Shown: positions 63,727 to 64,000 of the stretch, piece after piece
How positions within the stretch are numbered: the stretch's first letter is position 1
How the letters are laid out: each line of letters begins with the position of its first letter
Source: Fretibacter rubidus
Lineage (GTDB): Bacteria; Pseudomonadota; Alphaproteobacteria; Caulobacterales; Maricaulaceae
NCBI RefSeq assembly: GCF_041429785.1
Contig: NZ_CP163423.1
Location: 1,736,001 to 1,800,000 of the forward strand
Direction of reading: 5' to 3'
DNA: 64,000 nucleotides
Made by a program: the position numbers and the translations under genes
The notes under the pieces: generated by a model
What the model saw: the letters and a program-made list of their open reading frames with translations, nothing else
The model's database searches: none
What the model was told of the DNA's origin: nothing

Positions 63727-64000
63727 ACGCGCCTCCGCTTCTATCGCTGCTTGTCCAGCTTACACGCCACGCGCCAAGCTCGCCGCGGCGGTTTTTCATG
63801 AGCGACCAGACCCAAGAATTCTCGCCGCTCTTATTGGCCGCGCAGTGCCAGCGCGTCTCGCAGGCAGAGGTGTGAGCGCGGCCATGGATCAGGACCAGCC
63901 CGACCCCGCCGCCCTCTTGCGCCGCGATTTGCAGCCGTCGCGACTCACGCAAATTCGGCCCGGCTGAGAGCTCGACCACCACGCATTGCGCACAAGTTGC
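63683..64000 (-). CDS. imuA: ImuA, C-terminal part (5' end outside window)
   Basis: The frame runs off the right edge. It reads VVELSAGPNLRESRRLQIAA, then GLVLIHG and ETRWHCAAN, and WVWSLMKNRRGELGAWRV, typical of the C-terminal region of the RecA-like ImuA protein. The position upstream of imuB and dnaE2 confirms identity. The GTG at 63982 is internal and not the start. The 44-bp overlap with imuB implies coupled translation. Confidence 0.88.
   Translation of the reverse strand, partial: ATCAQCVVVELSAGPNLRESRRLQIAAQEGGGVGLVLIHGRAHTSACETRWHCAANKSGENSWVWSLMKNRRGELGAWRVSWTSSDRSGGAYEAGVIHLAAATAA

Overview
The window reads as chromosomal DNA of a Gram-negative alphaproteobacterium with moderate-to-low GC. 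The support is two TonB-dependent receptors, several lipoprotein signal peptides, a trimeric autotransporter adhesin and an imuA-imuB-dnaE2 mutagenesis cassette in the alphaproteobacterial arrangement. A marine Hyphomonadaceae/Maricaulales-type host would fit, but no rRNA or other marker gene is present to prove it.

Positions 1-44.5 kb form one large catabolic region. Short operons encode short-chain dehydrogenases, SnoaL/NTF2-like proteins, two Old Yellow Enzyme (OYE) relatives, two FAD dehydrogenases (one 3-ketosteroid-delta1-dehydrogenase-like), two Rieske oxygenases, a CoA ligase, a heteromeric acyl-CoA dehydrogenase pair, a flavin reductase with a MarR-like tail, an amidohydrolase-like protein, a beta-decarboxylating dehydrogenase, two TonB receptors and an MFS carrier. 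A separate operon carries AtuA, a COQ4-like protein, a class II aldolase, a Baeyer-Villiger monooxygenase and an esterase. Propionyl-CoA carboxylase and methylmalonyl-CoA mutase follow. Together they suggest uptake and degradation of a hydrophobic alicyclic compound (steroid- or terpenoid-like): import, redox trimming, hydroxylation, CoA activation, beta-oxidation, and propionyl-CoA disposal to succinyl-CoA. No classical extradiol ring-cleavage dioxygenase is visible, so the substrate and the ring-opening step remain open.

The clearest new structure is a shared operator. Eight intergenic regions carry TGCGTA / TACGCA half-sites as inverted pairs exactly 24 bp apart. In most of them a further half-site lies 38-39 bp away, so equivalent half-sites repeat every 63 bp (62 in one). 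The only regulators inside the segment using this operator are two overlapping Lrp/AsnC genes. The AtuA operon lacks the operator; it is divergent from a Crp/Fnr-type gene whose own palindrome overlaps its ribosome-binding region.

At 44.6-46.9 kb an operator with no gene to its right is followed by a tyrosine recombinase gene and non-coding DNA, which looks like the scar of an insertion or deletion at the end of the catabolic island.

Positions 46.9-58.6 kb hold a surface/signalling locus: a TPR-CHAT lipoprotein with a TTG start, a small lipoprotein, an OmpR-type two-component system, a small exported protein, a LuxR-type regulator and a 1265-residue trimeric autotransporter adhesin. The LuxR gene and the adhesin share a 16-bp-arm inverted repeat with identical spacing.

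Positions 58.9-64 kb hold dnaE2, imuB and the 3' part of imuA (damage-induced mutagenesis), in visibly GC-richer DNA.
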